From positions 40,362,001-40,426,000 of the forward strand of contig CM114271.1 in the NCBI GenBank assembly GCA_050084515.1: 64,000 nucleotides of DNA, given 5' to 3'. The notes beneath the pieces were generated by a model. The model did not search any database. It was not told the DNA's origin and saw nothing but the letters and a program-made list of their open reading frames with translations. The position numbers and the translations under genes were made by a program. This stretch comes from Blasia pusilla. Lineage: Eukaryota; Marchantiophyta; Marchantiopsida; Blasiales. Position 1 is the first letter of the stretch, and each line of letters begins with the position of its first letter. This document shows, one piece after another, positions 9,268 through 24,200 of the stretch.

Positions 9268-12200
9268 ATGGCGCCTCAGCGTGCCCTCAAAGTTTTGAAC
9301 AAGGGGCCTGGCGCTAAACGATTTGTGGTGCGTTGAATAAAATTGTGACTAAATAGCTGGAATGAAGGCCACGGGGTTTAATGTGTGTGGAATAAGTACG
9401 TCATGAGACGATAATTAGAGGTCACGTGCGGTAGTGGAAACTTGGAGCAATGTCGTTCTGCTTATCTTCTGCATCCGTCTCGGGGATTGGTAGTGACCTC
9501 CAAAGACAACGAAATGGAATTGGGGGTCCAGGTGGCCAAAGACTTTAGATCTTCCTCTGATGGCATTTTTATTTGATCTCCGCGCAGTTCAAGACTTTCG
9601 CTCAGCGAGTGGAGGATGTTGACGTCGATGTTTTCCGAAGTCTAACGCCAGTAAAATTTGAACCAACGAGCGGATCATCATTTTTTCACGAGAATCTCGT
9701 TCGATGGAGGGTAAATGCGCAATTTCTCACTACAGTGCGGTCGCAATTTCTGTATGTGGACGTGGGAGTTCCCCGTGGAATGGAAATCGAATTAATGTGT
9801 TGAAATCTGGAGGCTGTCTGGTGCATACACCAGTTCAGCTTTGGGATCATTGTAGTATGATAATGACAGCGGCTAGAGGGTCGTGGAGCTGTGTATTCTT
9901 GTGACTGACCTTGCTGTCCGGTTGCAGGAGCTGAATTGTGCAGCAGATTTCAACCATGTTTACCAAGAAGTACTACCCTTGGTGCAAACGCTGCCTCAGC
10001 TATTACTTCACAAAGATGCGATAATAACATCATTGCTCTCACGCGTACGCATGAGTGCCATGCTTTCACTTGAACCTATACTGAGGTGCGCATCAGACCC
10101 TCGCGTCTCCTTCCCCTCAAACACTTCATCCCCGAAGTTGAGTGACGGCAGTCGATTGCACATAAAGTGGTGCAATCGACTGTAGCCCGAGAATAAAATT
10201 GTAATCGGACTAGCACGGGCGGAGAATTCTTTTGATCTTTGAAGGGGTTAACGATACGTGTAGAGTTTAGGAAAGAAAGAGAAATTATGCACTTTCATGT
10301 GGGAAAGGTCTCACATCTGCAACTGAAAATAAAATACAGTCGCGAAAAAGTGCTCCTTGGAGGGTGGGCGAGGGAACTGCAAGATAACCTCACAATTATG
10401 GTCAGGGGAAGCAATAAGAGGTCACCCTGCAGATCAGTTTTTTTGTAGTTATTCCGTAAATCAAACTTGTGAAGGAATCATTTCGAGTCCAAATTTACTT
10501 CCCTTACTTCTGAAAGTGTGCTCAGCAGTTCATTACTGAGATTTGTGAAAAGCTCCCACAGTCTTTACTGCGCCTAGGGATACTCATAGAGAATCCCATA
10601 GGGTCTGGCTCCTTATGTACTACGATAGCTGGATCTCTAGATGAAGGGAGCCTCAGTTCAAATTCACTGCCTTCAGGATTCATGAGAGGAGTGGAGTAAC
10701 TGCACAGCTAGTCAGTAGTTAATAGAAAAATGTATTAATACCATCCATGTAAAGTAGTCAAGACACGCACAGTAGTTGGATGGTCTACTGGAATGAAGTG
10801 GTTTTTGTTACAACATTGTCCTTGCCCAAAAAGCAAGCAGATGATAAAACAATTTGGCAACTAATGTAGGGGTTACTATATGTGTTTTCCTCCGCAGTTT
10901 ACTAGCCTTGCTCTCCCGGGATCTGCAAGAAGAATTTATTCCGTAAGTTTTCCTTTCCGAGATGCAGTCGCGGAGTAATGTCCATTTGCCTGAGGTTGAA
11001 AATGGCTGAGTAGAAGAAATCCAGGGCTCAGAAGTGCTATTTGATGCCAAATTATCATCTCTTGTGGCTCTGTTGCACAGTAGTGTGTAAATGTGGAAAT
11101 GAAGCTTTCTTGGTAAGTCCTTACTGACATGAATTCTAAGCAATGAATGGGGCTATTGGTGTGGACGGGGGAGCTACTCAGTGTGGATGACAGTACACAT
11201 GTTTCACTAGGGCTGTGTGTTTAAGTTTTGTCAGTCCAAGATTCAACCCCCCCTTTTTGTCTTCTCTCCTCTGTTCACCTTAGAATTCTGAAACTATGGC
11301 CCATACTTCAGGTATTTGTTCAAGTTCTTTGATACATGTGTCAGTCTCCTCAAGACGGGTGGAGACCAAGAACCAGAGTTACTGGAGCAGGTGTGGAAGA
11401 GACTCTCCGTATGCTTTGTCATGATTAGCTTGTTTTGCAGACAGACTAAATTGTAGCAATAGAAGTTTTAGAATTCTTCATGTTAAGAGGTAAACTTCGA
11501 ATCGATGTTTCTAATGGAGCCATTTCCTCCCTCACATGTTAGTTCACAAGAAGTGGATTTTAAAATGTGTAAATTGCAGGTATTTGTATCCATCTCATAT
11601 GTAATCAAGTATCTGATAAAACACTTGACAAGGGATATCCTGCTAGTTCTTAGGTGAGTGACCTTTTTCAAAGACAAAGATGTTTTCTTTTATTTCTGCT
11701 TTTTATGTCACTGTTATTTCAAGCATAGCTGGAGGTTTACAATGAATCGAGGCACAGTATTGAGGTGAGTTATCTTTGTGACTAGGGCCTAACAGTGTAC
11801 TATTTCTCATCTATCATGTGGGTTATGAAGGGTGACAAAGGGTTTGAGGTTCTACCATCGATCATATGTACAAGACTTTGTTGCTGAGTCAGTGTCATTT
11901 TTAGTGCGCAAAGCTCTTCCAAAGCAACTGATTAAAGGTAGTTCTCTGGCTTCATTTTCTTTCAGGGTTCTGTTTGTGCTTCAAAATTTTATTGAAAAAG
12001 CCTTTGAAGAAAGCCCAAAGCTTTTGGATCTATGTTGATTCTTGATTAGAATCACTCTGATAACTTCAATAAGGTTGTCATTAGCTGTGTGCTTGAAACT
12101 TGGAAGCTCTACAGTAGCAGTGGAACCTGTTCAACTTCATGGGCGTCTCCAAGCGATATGCATGGTGATTGAGAGGACCTGCCACGTTTTGGATTTATCT

Positions 12201-15200
12201 GACTTCCTAGCAAAGTCCTAGGGTTCAATGTTTGTGAAGCCAAAGCTGATCTACAATTCCACGTTTCCTACTTAAGTTGTAAATTTTGTTCTTGCTGATT
12301 GAGCTTCTATGTCATCAAACCAGGTATACGCCGATTGTTTGGAGAGGTTGAAGCTGATCAGACGGAGGAGAAGATTTCAAGTTGTTGTACTTTGCTATAT
12401 CATATTATTAAAGGGCCTTCTTCTGGCCTCCATTCTCAGACAGAGTCCTTCCTACAATTGCTGCTTGATCGAGCCATTCTCTCTGGTGTGCACAAAAAGA
12501 AAGGTGGGCAATAAGTCAACTTGGAAAACATATGATGTATGTGTATTAAAATAGTGGTGACATTATGAATGGAGTTGTTCCATCCGATGCTATTTTTGTA
12601 GTCTCCCTGGAAATGATGTAATCAGTATCCCATGGAAAGTCCAGGTAGAACAAGCAAATCTTCTACAGCCTTGCAGGCCCTGAACTTATGGGCACCTTGA
12701 TGAGTATTTACCATAGCAAGTCCAGTCTTTTGCTCTATCTTAGGAAAGACTCTGGTTAGTGCCCCTGTAGTGAATGTGAGCAAGTAATTCAGTGTGCAGC
12801 ATCCTGACATGCTTTTTTCTCGAATGCAGGAAATGAGGGGGTGGCAGTGCAAGTGGTTTCAAAAATGTTTCTCATGTTGTGCGATGATGTTAAGCGGGAC
12901 AAATTGGAGGTCCTCTTTATGTGTCTTGTTGATCACATCTCTCAGGAGTTGGCAGATGATGGGAGACTAAACCTACGTTCAACTGGCAGACAACAAGAGA
13001 GACAGGATTCTTTGCAAGCTTTATCCAATAATGAGCCATCATCCAACAGCGTCTCAGACCCTCAGTGGACATCTGATGCTATGGAACAAGAAACTTTACA
13101 CGTAGTGCAGGAGGAGTTGCCATATGCTGGTTGTGGTCCAGGCCTTCCACTTCCAGCTTCAAAGATAAACATCAAAGAAACAGTCACTGATCCTTCAAAA
13201 TTTGATCCCTCCTCACTGATACATGAAATGCATCTCCTTCACCTTCTCACTCTCCTAAATGATGTTCTTGGGTATCGAAAAGGAAGTCGTGTAAATGGTT
13301 AGTGTCCTTTCCACATTATCTATAGTGTTTTCTGCTCTTGGAACATTCCAAATACTAATCCCTAGCTGATTTTAGCGCTAATTTTTTATGGGCTGTAATC
13401 TACTTGCCTTTCTCCCTAACTTGTCAATTAAGAATTATCTAGTGTCTTGTTGATTGGAATACTTAGTTGTTATGGTTTCCAGTACGTTGTGGTCCTTCAA
13501 CTGCCTGCCTCTGGATGCTTTAGTTGGTCTGTTGGCCACAATGAAGTATGATGGTCATAATGGAGTCATATATTGCACTATTTTTCCCACTAATGATATG
13601 GGTGATGTGTTGTAAATGCAGATTACAAACCTTTATTTGCTCTTGTCCCAAAACTCCTCATGTTGGATGTTCTTTCTCGAGAACAGTTGGTACCACTGTG
13701 TCCCTTTGCAGGTCCGGTAGCACCTTCTAGATTATTCGAAGATTTATCTTCAAGGTTATGCTCAGAGGTTCTGAGATTTCTGCTTGCACTTGTGAAAAGC
13801 CATTCACAAGTGGCAGGTGCAAGCACTGGTCCTGGTTTGATAGCGAAAGTTGCCCCTTCATGGGCTGCAGCTTTTGAATGTAAAAACATCAACTGGTATG
13901 TCATCAACCAACCATGTCCAATGTATATATACTTGGCTTAATTTACTCTGAAAAAGAGATACTAAAAAGGCTTTTGAAGGTCAGGAAGCTTGAGTAAATA
14001 TCGTGTTTCTCGTTCTTGCAAATGTCTCCCAGATAAGGTCTAAAGCAAATTTAGGAGATTTACGTTTAAAAAACTCTATGTTTCATTGATGCAGCTTGAT
14101 AACCTTTTTAAGAGGTCTCATTGAGCAGGATGCTGTGCTGGTTCAGACTTTTGCCCCTATTATTCTAAGGTTAGTTACTTCAAAGTGCTTGGTTGCATGT
14201 GATTGTGGTACATTTAGATTGATCTTATTTTGCACAATTTAGTCCCCCTTATCTCAGTCATGGAGCTATCATATTTCGACTCGTTACTTTCAAGAACAGC
14301 TTTTTCCACTAAGCAGTTATCATGCTCATAAAGTTCTGTGTTTGAAATGGTGAGCTCCACTGACTTGCACTAACTTTATGAAAGCTCCTTAGTGCTGTCA
14401 GTGTGTCGTCCGTATAATAACTGCTCAAGACTTGGAATCTTCAGGAGTTTGGATCGGCTCATTGAGGAGTACCCAGCAGATGTACTTCCTTCACTGCTGG
14501 ACTTAAGTCACAAGCTGGATTTAACATCACTCTGTCAGGATACTCAAAAACTTAAGAGATATGTTGTTTGTCTCGTTCAAGAGGCAATAAAAAGACTGAA
14601 GTCTACTTCCTCAGAGCAAAAAATTCCTGAGGTTGGTGATTACATTCAAACGGTAGCAGTGGAACCAGCAATGGTATGGGTGGCACTACAATGCCTTCCT
14701 CGAATTCTTGGAATGGGTGAAGACCTTGGGTCACTCTCCTGGGAGTATGTGGTTGCAGTTGAAGATTTGCTTTCATCAGAAGAAGGTATGTCCAGTTCTA
14801 GGAAACCTACTGCAGGTTGTGTACCAGCTTAAGCTTTAGCAACGAAATGATACACTTTCCTTTCGTCACAAAAAGTAACCTGAGACAACCTAATGTAAGT
14901 GTTCGTCCTAAGCAGTTTCATAGATTATTGTCCTCAATAACCCCTGAATCTCGTTCCAGGAGTTGTGGAAGCTTTGTCTTCCATATCTGCTTGCATTTGC
15001 CTGTCTGCTTCAAGTGGCTACTTAGTTTATGTTTTAGTCTAGAAGAAAGGATATATTTTGGACCCAATACAAAATACAAAATATACCATAAGTTCTTGTT
15101 TTGTCTCCTCTTTCATCTCTTGTTGTATCCCATACCTTCCTGCTCAATTTTTTCTCCTGTTTATCTGTCGGTCTGCAACTCTCCATGGGTAATTACATTC

Positions 15201-18200
15201 ATCTATCTTCCCAGTTCTTTTTTAAATAGCATTCAAGACAGCTGTCGGGAGCATGGGCTACCTAAAGGAGAACTCATGACACTATCTTGCAATTGTTCAG
15301 ATCTTGAATCCAGTGAAGAATCTGGAAGTGGTGCCAAAGTCTGGGAGGTTCTACTGGCAACCGCTCTCTCTTCTCATGTGCAACTACTTGTTCAAGGCAA
15401 TTCCCAGATAGTGGAGGAATACACTGAAAAGTATCTGGATCTGGCTACAAAGCATAAGGATTCCTCACATGTATTGAAGGTTGTTGGGGACCTGTTGGAA
15501 AACAGGTATATCTGTAAAAACATTTCGTTTTGATTGCTTGTGAATATTTTCTCAGTAGCTGACCCGCTTACTATCTATTTGGGTATGTTTGTTACAAGAC
15601 CCTGTGTTCATTGTGTAGCTACCAAGCTGTTGAACCAGGAGAGGATTATGATCTGCATTTCACAGTATCTGTGATAGGATGGTCATGTTAAGTTTTGTAA
15701 TAAGTGATGAGCTCAATGCAGGAAGGTAGCAGCAGAGGACAATAGAACCAACTTTCTGCAGCTTCTCCAAGTGTTCGGTTCAAATTTGTGCTCACCAGAG
15801 AAAAAATTGAGAGTTGAAACTTTGCGAATTCTAGCAAATCAAGAGCCCGTGGGTATATCAGGGCAGGATGAAGATCAGGCCCCACGTAAACGACGAAAGG
15901 GCCCTGACGGACTTTGGAATGAGGGAGGGCAAGCAGATTGCCAAGTATGTAATATTCATAATTTAACACCTGGGAGCTCACTTGACTATTTACGAAAATG
16001 AACACAGCTAGCTTAGTCAAAAATAATTCTGGTCGTGGAACGTTTGAAAACTCTCCAATAAATCAATATTTGGCAAGCCTTCACATTGCATTGTAGTTTG
16101 ATGTGGTCTGTCTGTGTGGAGGCATGAGGAACTTCCTGTCTCCTGAAACTTGCCTCATATCACAGCAACAAGTTCTGGATTTAGATCCACAAGTGAAACT
16201 CTCATTGTTATGCATGACAAGCACTTGGAATAATGTGTCTTTATGTACGGTGTTTCCAGGTCTTCCGACGACTCCTAGCGGTAGAATCTGTTCCTCTTTC
16301 AGTTGAAAACTGCCGAAAAAGTACCATTTTAATCACTGCAATCAAAGCCGAGGCATGCACAGGGAAGATTCGGGATGCCTATGTTGTCCCACTTGTGAAT
16401 GGCCTCATTGGTATTCTTCATAATCGGTTTTCCCTCTTATGGGATTCAGTCATAGAAAGCTTAGCTGGGATACTGGAAAGTTACGGTAATGTTGTCTGGG
16501 AAATTCTCTTCCCTCACTTGGAGGCAACCCAAAACATATTCTTGAATGATATCGGCTGTAACGAAAGAGGAGATGTGACTGACGATCCAGAAGTGGCTCC
16601 TATGGGTAAGTTCTTGGCTCTATTTATAGGTCACTTGTTTTCTGGAGCTTGATATAGCTTGTAAGACCTGGAAGAGTAAGGAAGGAGGAAAATTCTCTAT
16701 GGTCTTGCAGGTAGTTTCTGACTGTTCACCAACTATTGCAGTTTTTTGTTCCTCACTGAGTGCCAAAGAAAATTTTATCTAGGTAAAGTTGGGGCACTTC
16801 TGATCGCGGGGATTGGCTGTTATGGTGTAGATTTGTGGAATCGATTTGATTCCTGTATGGCTGGTGATATCAAAGGCACACAAACGGGAACTTTGCTTAC
16901 ATTGCATCTTAAAACTATTCAAAAAGTCCCCAAGTTTGCAGAAGCACGGTCTCGCCAGTTGATTCCAATTTTTCTCAGTTTTGTGGGGCATTCCCATTCA
17001 GAGGAAGAAAGGTGAACAACTATTTCATGCTAGTCAGTGTCAATCTGTGTGATAAGTGATTTGCACTCTGATATGTCATATGGTCTATCTATTTGTGCAT
17101 AACCTTTGATTAAGCTATGGTATGATTTTGTCTGCACTCATGCTTTTAGTAGACCAACTTCTGTGGAAGTGTACTCGAGTTGTGTAATCTCTCTGGGTTT
17201 GGCCAGATTAGTGTGATTGATCGATACTGATTTTAAAAAAAAACTTACCAGACAACAACCAAAGGTTGGCGGTGGGAAGGATTGGAAAGCAGTACTGAGG
17301 GAGTGGTTGAACCTATTGAAGGAAATGAAAAATGCCAGGGCACTTTTCTGTGGACCAGTTGTCAAAGGAATTCTGCTAAATAGGTGTGTTCCTATGGTCT
17401 CACCTCTGGCTGTGAAAGTAATTCTTTGGAGTCTTGGCTTCCTTACCTTATGTAGGCTCCTTCAATGTCACGAAGTATTAACAGGACCAAGAGGGAATAA
17501 TATCATCACTTGGTGGCCCCAACATTTTCCTGTCAGGCGCTTTCATGAAGATTCTCACGCGGTTGCACATGAAGATCTGTTTTAGTTTAGTCTAGTGTCT
17601 TGCTTCTAATTGTTGCAAATTAGCCCAAACTTGTTGGTTCAGTTGGATGTATAGCTGAATGGTAATGGAAAGGTGTTTAATATGTTGGTTTCTGATATTG
17701 GTTCTGAGAACTAGACTTTTATGCTTTGAAATTCTCAGAAAAGAAGTGATGGATGTGGTTTGGGTTTGCAGATTTTTAGGGGATAGTGAGCCATCGATTC
17801 AAGAAGCTACTCTTGATTGCTTACTCAATTGGAAAGATAAGTACCTCACAACATATGAGGAACATCTGAAAAATCTTGTGTCTAGCAAGATGTTGCGAGA
17901 AGAGCTGACAACATGGAATGTGAATAGAGAAAGTCAAGAGATCCAGCCTGACGATAGGCAGCAGCTGCTAACCGTTGTTCTTACGATTCTATATCCAAAG
18001 ATCATGAAGCGAACAGTGAAGTCTTTGGGAAAGGTACCTCACACCTTTACTAGTCGGACTATCACTGTCCTTCTCAGCAACTATGTCAAGACAGTGGTTT
18101 TTTTAAAATTTGTCGATCACAATCAATAGATTAGTTGCATCATATTAATCGAGGAATGGTATGATTGTAATGGGGATGTTAGGCTCAGCAACTTCCGAAC

Positions 18201-21200
18201 CTAAATCTTTGTTTGGCAAAGATTTTCTGCGACCTAGCTTGATATGAATTCTGGTAGTTCCTGATTTTTTCTGATGTGTACCAAATTGCAGTCAGGCACG
18301 GGAATTCAGAGGAATGCAGTGCTCTCATTTTTGGCTCGTCTTGAACCTACAGAGCTTGCCCCTTTGTTCTGTCAGCTTTTGAAGCCTCTCCAAATTGCCT
18401 TTACTGAGAACAACCTGACTTCAAAAGCTTCAAATGCTGCTTGGATATCCATGATCGAGGAAGGAGCAAGTTCTCAATTCATTGAACTGGTGAATCCTGT
18501 TGCAGTAACTTCTTTGCCATATAAAAGGAAGATGGGATTTGTACACATGGTATTGGCTTCCCTCGATATATTCAACAACAGCCAATTGAGCCCATACATA
18601 CACCCTCTCCTTGCAATTGTATTGCGCCTCTTAGAAACTTCTGCTGTTGATTTAAATGCTGAGAGTGTTGCTTCACTTCATACTACAGATTGGGATTCAA
18701 AGGGACGACAGCTTCCTGAAAATGTAGGAGAGACAATCTCTTCGGTGATCAGTGAAGTCTCAGAACCTCTAAATTCTAGACTTGTTGGACCTGATAGACC
18801 ATTAGTCAACCATTACCAAAACGGTGGCTCCAATTTGGAATCTATGGCAGAAGTAGGTGGTGAGGAGGAACTCTCAAAAGGAGATGAAAATGTACCACAT
18901 GAGATCCAGACAGAGAACTGTGTTGGTGGGCAAGATGATGAAGTAGCGGTTCATCAAGAAGCTTCTGGGGATGCTGAGTTTGAAGCTAATGGAAATGGCA
19001 CAATCAGGGAAGCAAACAACAAGCAAGAGGACAAACTTTCAGATGATGTTGAGGGAACTGCCTCAAAGCACAGGAATGGTGCTAGAGAAATAAAAACTTT
19101 GTGTTTGCGGGTCATTGCAACAGTTATCAGAAAGTTTGACAACGTGGTCTTCAGTCCTACTTATTGGGATATCTTTTTCAGGTCCATTAGGCAATCCGTG
19201 ACTCGATTTGTTGACGAAAACAGGTCTAGTAGCAGCCCAGGTGCTCTCATGCAATGTTTTGTAGTTATGAGCCAGAGAGTCGAGCTTGCTCCTCTACTTA
19301 CTAGAAATCCAGAGCTGGTTCCTAACATTCTGTCAATACTATCTGTGAAAGGCGCATCTCCAGCAGTAGTCTCAGCTGTTCTTACCTTTGTGGAGAACAT
19401 TCTAGATCTTGTAAGTGAAACTGAGAGTGATGAAGATGGAAGAGTGGGAGCTGTTAGGGACGTCCTCACTTCCCAACTATCTGTTCTTCTTTCAAGCTTT
19501 CGAGACTGTCTTTCGTTCCATCGAGAAACTGCAAGGTAAGGTGGAAGGCTGAACTTTTTGGTCTATTGTTGTTTGGTCCGTGTTCTTTCATTTTTAAGTG
19601 GAAAAAGGTGGATTACAGCATAATGCCTTTTCCATTCAGAGATAATAGGGGGTCTCAATATAGGGTTATGGTCTTAGGCCTACATAGTCCTCTTTCCAAT
19701 TGAAAAATCTTCGTTTTAAATGACATACTTTTGGAAAAACAAAAAATAATCTGTGCCATGTTGCAGCCTTTTACGAGAGCATGATGTCCTGACATAGGAG
19801 GGACTTATTAAGATGCCCTAATGTTATCTGAAAAGCACTGCATCAGGCTGGCAGAATTCAATTGTGTCATGCTTGTGTATGGCAATTGTGAGAACCAGGT
19901 TTGTTGCTTTTAGCAGCCACTGGGGTTCTGTAACACTCTTAACAGAGAACATTAGACTTGTTCTAAGAAACGAGTCTATTTGAATGTAGATATTAATAAA
20001 AGAGATGATCAAGTCAGATTTCTGCTTGAATCTTGTAGCCTTCTTGGCAAAGAAGGGATGTTCCTGGTTCTGTAAGGCAGATTTTGGAGGATCCTTTCCT
20101 TGGGTTATTAATACTCTCACAATAATACAGTGTACAGGTGCAAGGTCTGGTCTGACATCATTAATCTTGTGTTTCATGTCAGTGAAAAGCGATCTCTGAA
20201 GCGTGAGCTAAAGATACTTACTCGACTCAGCAGATATGTTGTGGATTCCACAGTGGCAGCAAAGCTGCTTGATGTGCTACTTCCAATGCTGAAAGTGAAA
20301 AAAAGAACAGAGCAAGGTGAGTTATGTTATTCAGAGTTGCAGTTGGATCTTGAATTTAAATTATATAGATGCTAACTGTGAATACACTGAAGTTCAACCC
20401 ACGTACAAAGTGGCACTTACATTCTCCATTTTAAGCATGATGATTTCAATCTTGATTACCTGAAGCGAAAATGGTGATTAGCTCATGATAAACCCCGTCG
20501 GAGGTAGGTATAGCTAGCTCAAAAATGTCATCAATGGATCAGAGAAACACATGCTAGCCGGCTATCTACAGTCAGGGTCATCTCCTTTTATGTAAATCGA
20601 ATTCAATTTTCAAACTTGTACTAGAGGTTGTGAATGTTGAGAAGGTAGACCAGCAGAAGTATCTTCTTGTACAAATCAGAACTATCATTAGCTAATCCAT
20701 CCATGATTTCATCAGCATGTACACAAGTCAGATCCTCAGATGTCTCCAGCTCAAAGGTCACACATGGCTCTCATCACTAAGCACAAACAACCTTCATCAG
20801 CTATCTGGACAAAACTGCCTGCCTTCCTGTGAGGCTCTAGCAAACAAAGACTCAGTGTCAGTCTCCTCTTCCTTTCTCTCAGATCACTATGCTGCAGGGC
20901 CAGTGCTGCATGGCACACGAAGAGCCTGAGGAGTCATCACCCAACGCTGTGCATACTGTAGAATTAGCTTCTTACTCTAATCGGGCATTTCTGATGCTTA
21001 GATCTTCTTGAACAGATCCAGACCCTAAGTACATGATGGTGGCTAACCCTAATTCAAGATTTCCCTAAAAAGATATCAGAGCTCTACTTTGTGTCCAGTT
21101 AACTAAGTTAGTATCCAACTAACTAGTGTGAGGGCATGACTAAACTAGATACTAACCGTTTTCAACAGTGAATTTCTGAGACTTGAAGAGTAATGTGATG

Positions 21201-24200
21201 ATGCTATGCAGAGCTATGTTTGGAGGTGCTCCGCCTTATTCAAGGAATTGGACCAATTTTGGAAATCAGCAGTGCGATGAAGTGCTTGCCAGTCTTGGCT
21301 CCTCTACTGGTTTCTGTGTCCCTTCAAGATGTACGAATAGCTGTGTCTCAGACATTCCTTGCACTGGCAAAAGTTGATAATTCCTTACTCTCTGTGGTAA
21401 GATAACAGCAATCAACTAGCAGCTACATTTTGAGGCAAATGCTATTGTGGAATGGGAATGGTCTTACACACTTTGGGTGTTGAAATGGACGTCATTCAAA
21501 GAACCAGCTTTGTGATGTCTGCCCATCTAGTATCGAGATCCAGTACCTACTTCATTGCCAAGTGTTCAAGATCCACTACTATGACAATCATACATCACAA
21601 TTGTTTGTGACAGGAGTGGGAGTTCAGTGAATAAGATGCTGTTAAAAGCTGACTAAAAGAGTGTTGTACAATACTTTTGTAGTTGAAAATGGTTTTGTGA
21701 TTTGCTGTTTCCCAATTCATTTGTGTTAAAGGAAGTTAATTCTGACATGTTAATTTCAACTTTGGCAGGCAGAACTTTTGACTGACCTGAACTCAATGTC
21801 AGCATCTGCTATTGATGAGTATGACTATGGAAGGAGGCTTCTTGCATATGATTGCATGACAGTATCATTCTTTGCACATCTTACTCGCATCCAAGCCCTA
21901 CTTGTCCTCTCACAAGTGATACATGACATGGGTTCGGAAGATATGTCGATCAGACATAGAGCCTCAGATGCCCTGCAGGGGTTCGTCAAGTTTGCTGCCA
22001 CTCTCACACAAGATTTAAAGGGGAGTTCAACTGAAATACATGAAGCAAATATAATTGGAGGACCTTCTCAAGCAGAGGATATCATGATTGCAGACACTCC
22101 TCTAGATGATCAACTATGTTCAAAATTGGTGGTGAAGTCATTGCGCTCTTTGGTGCCGACCTTCATACTGACTCATGTCAGAAATGGGATGAGCTCCGAT
22201 GTCCTTGTTGTGCGGAGGGTATGACTCATGCGTGACCTGCAACAGGCTGAACGCAAACATCCTGCATGTGTTTTAATCTATTCTCATTCAAAAGCATTTT
22301 CTCAACTCATGTGACAGTACTGCGAAAGCATCTAGGAATTCTGGAATAGTGAAGTATTTAGATGTATTTAACACCATGAGGACTTCCAGTCTCTTTGTAG
22401 TTTTCTCTGACTTTTTCTATGTCTCAGGAATGGAGTACTCTTCTTCGAGAGATGGTTCTGAACTTCCCTGAGTCTCCTGCATTAAAGGAGTTCAAGGAAC
22501 TTGTTAACAGTGACCCAGAAGCAGATTTCTTCCACAATATTGTTCATCTCCAGGTAATAACTTTGGTGCTTGGTTGGCGATCTCTAGTACAATTTCTGCT
22601 CTCGCATTTGAACTTGGAGATAGAGATACCTTTCTACTTGATCATAGTATGGTTTGTATAGGTCATCAAGGATAACATGACAACTTCTCACCTGCAATAT
22701 TTTGTATTTTTTACCTCACTCCCATCATCCACCCGACCCCCTAGAGCAGGTGTTTTTCCATCCCTTTCTAAGAGCGGGTAATGCATTGTAATGTATACAA
22801 GGTTGAAATTTTCAAAATCTTCTGTTGTGTCAAGAATCTAACTTCAGGAATGCAAAACGTCAGGTTCATCGAAGAATAAAAGCAATGGCAAAGTTTAAGG
22901 TCCTTTGCAGTGGTTCGCATTTCTCACAGGTATGAAAGGAACTCCCAAAAGCAAGGAATCATTCTTAATCTGATCTGGATGTAGGATGTAAAACGTTCAA
23001 AGGTTTGGAAAGGCTTCACAAATTGCAGAGATGGGTTAGTTCTGATTCTAACTGACGTGTTAATGCCATCGAAATTGAATCATTGTATCCCTTTCAAGTT
23101 TGAAGCAGAAAATGGTGGTTATCAAGAGAGTTTAGCAATGATTATCATGAGCTGACAGCGGGTGCTTTTACATTGTTTTGGCAGGGTGCACTTTCTAGAA
23201 TATTTGTACCCCTGTTCATGAACTCATTACTAGAGGGACGGGGAGATAAGGAGGGTAATCTGATTTCAGTGGCAGTTGAGACTTTAGCAGGCATTGCAGC
23301 GCAATTACCTTGGGAACCATATTTTGCACTGCTAATGCGTTTTTTCCGCTTGATTGGGACAAAGCCTGAACATCAGAAGGTGTTTGTGAGGGTAGTATGT
23401 GGCATCCTGGATGCTTTTCACTTTTTTCTTCCAACAGTGGGAGAAAATGATACCAAGAGCGACACATTGAATGTGCAATCCTCAGAGCAAATTCCAAGTA
23501 CTGAAAGTATTTCAGTTTCTGCCAATGGTATCAAGGAGCAACCTAGTGGTCAAAGTTTGATCACTCAATTACCAGCTGGCATATTGAGACCCTTGCGAGA
23601 ACGGGTTCTCCCAGAAGTGAGGCGCTTGATGGTTCTCAAGGGGGATATTGTGAGCACCCCAGTTGCCCTTACTCAAGTCAAGATTCTAAAGTTGATGCCT
23701 GAGGACATCATAGAGATTGAACTCCCACAAGTGATTCGAACTATAATAAATCTACTGAAAATTCGCAGTCAAGCTATAAGAGATGAAGCACGAGCTGCAC
23801 TGGTAGCCATTGCCGAAACATTAGGGCCCCACTACATGCGGTTTATTGTAGAGATCCTACGGTCATCTCTTAGCAGGGGTTTTGAGATGCATGTTCTCGG
23901 CTACACTTTGAATTCCATTTTGGTAAAGGTGGTACCAAAGTTGAATGCAGGGGAGATTGATTACTGTCTAAATGACCTTTTGGAGGTTCTGGAGAATGAT
24001 ATAATGGGTGAAGTGGCCGAAGAGAAGAATGTGGAAGCTATTGCTGTGAAGATGAAGGAGACCAAACATATGCGTTCCTTCGAGAGTCTGAAGCTCCTGG
24101 CAGAAGTTGTGAACTTTCGAACTCATGCAACAGCTTTACTTGGTCCAGTGCATCGAAATCTTCATAAGTCACTGGCTCCTAAAGTGAAGCCGAAGCTGGA

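Noticed and set aside
22554-22863. Apparent frameshift between UTP20 exons 23 and 24
   Set aside because: Using the acceptor at 22863 joins HLQ to VHRRIKAM in frame, matching the conserved UTP20 text, so no frameshift is needed.
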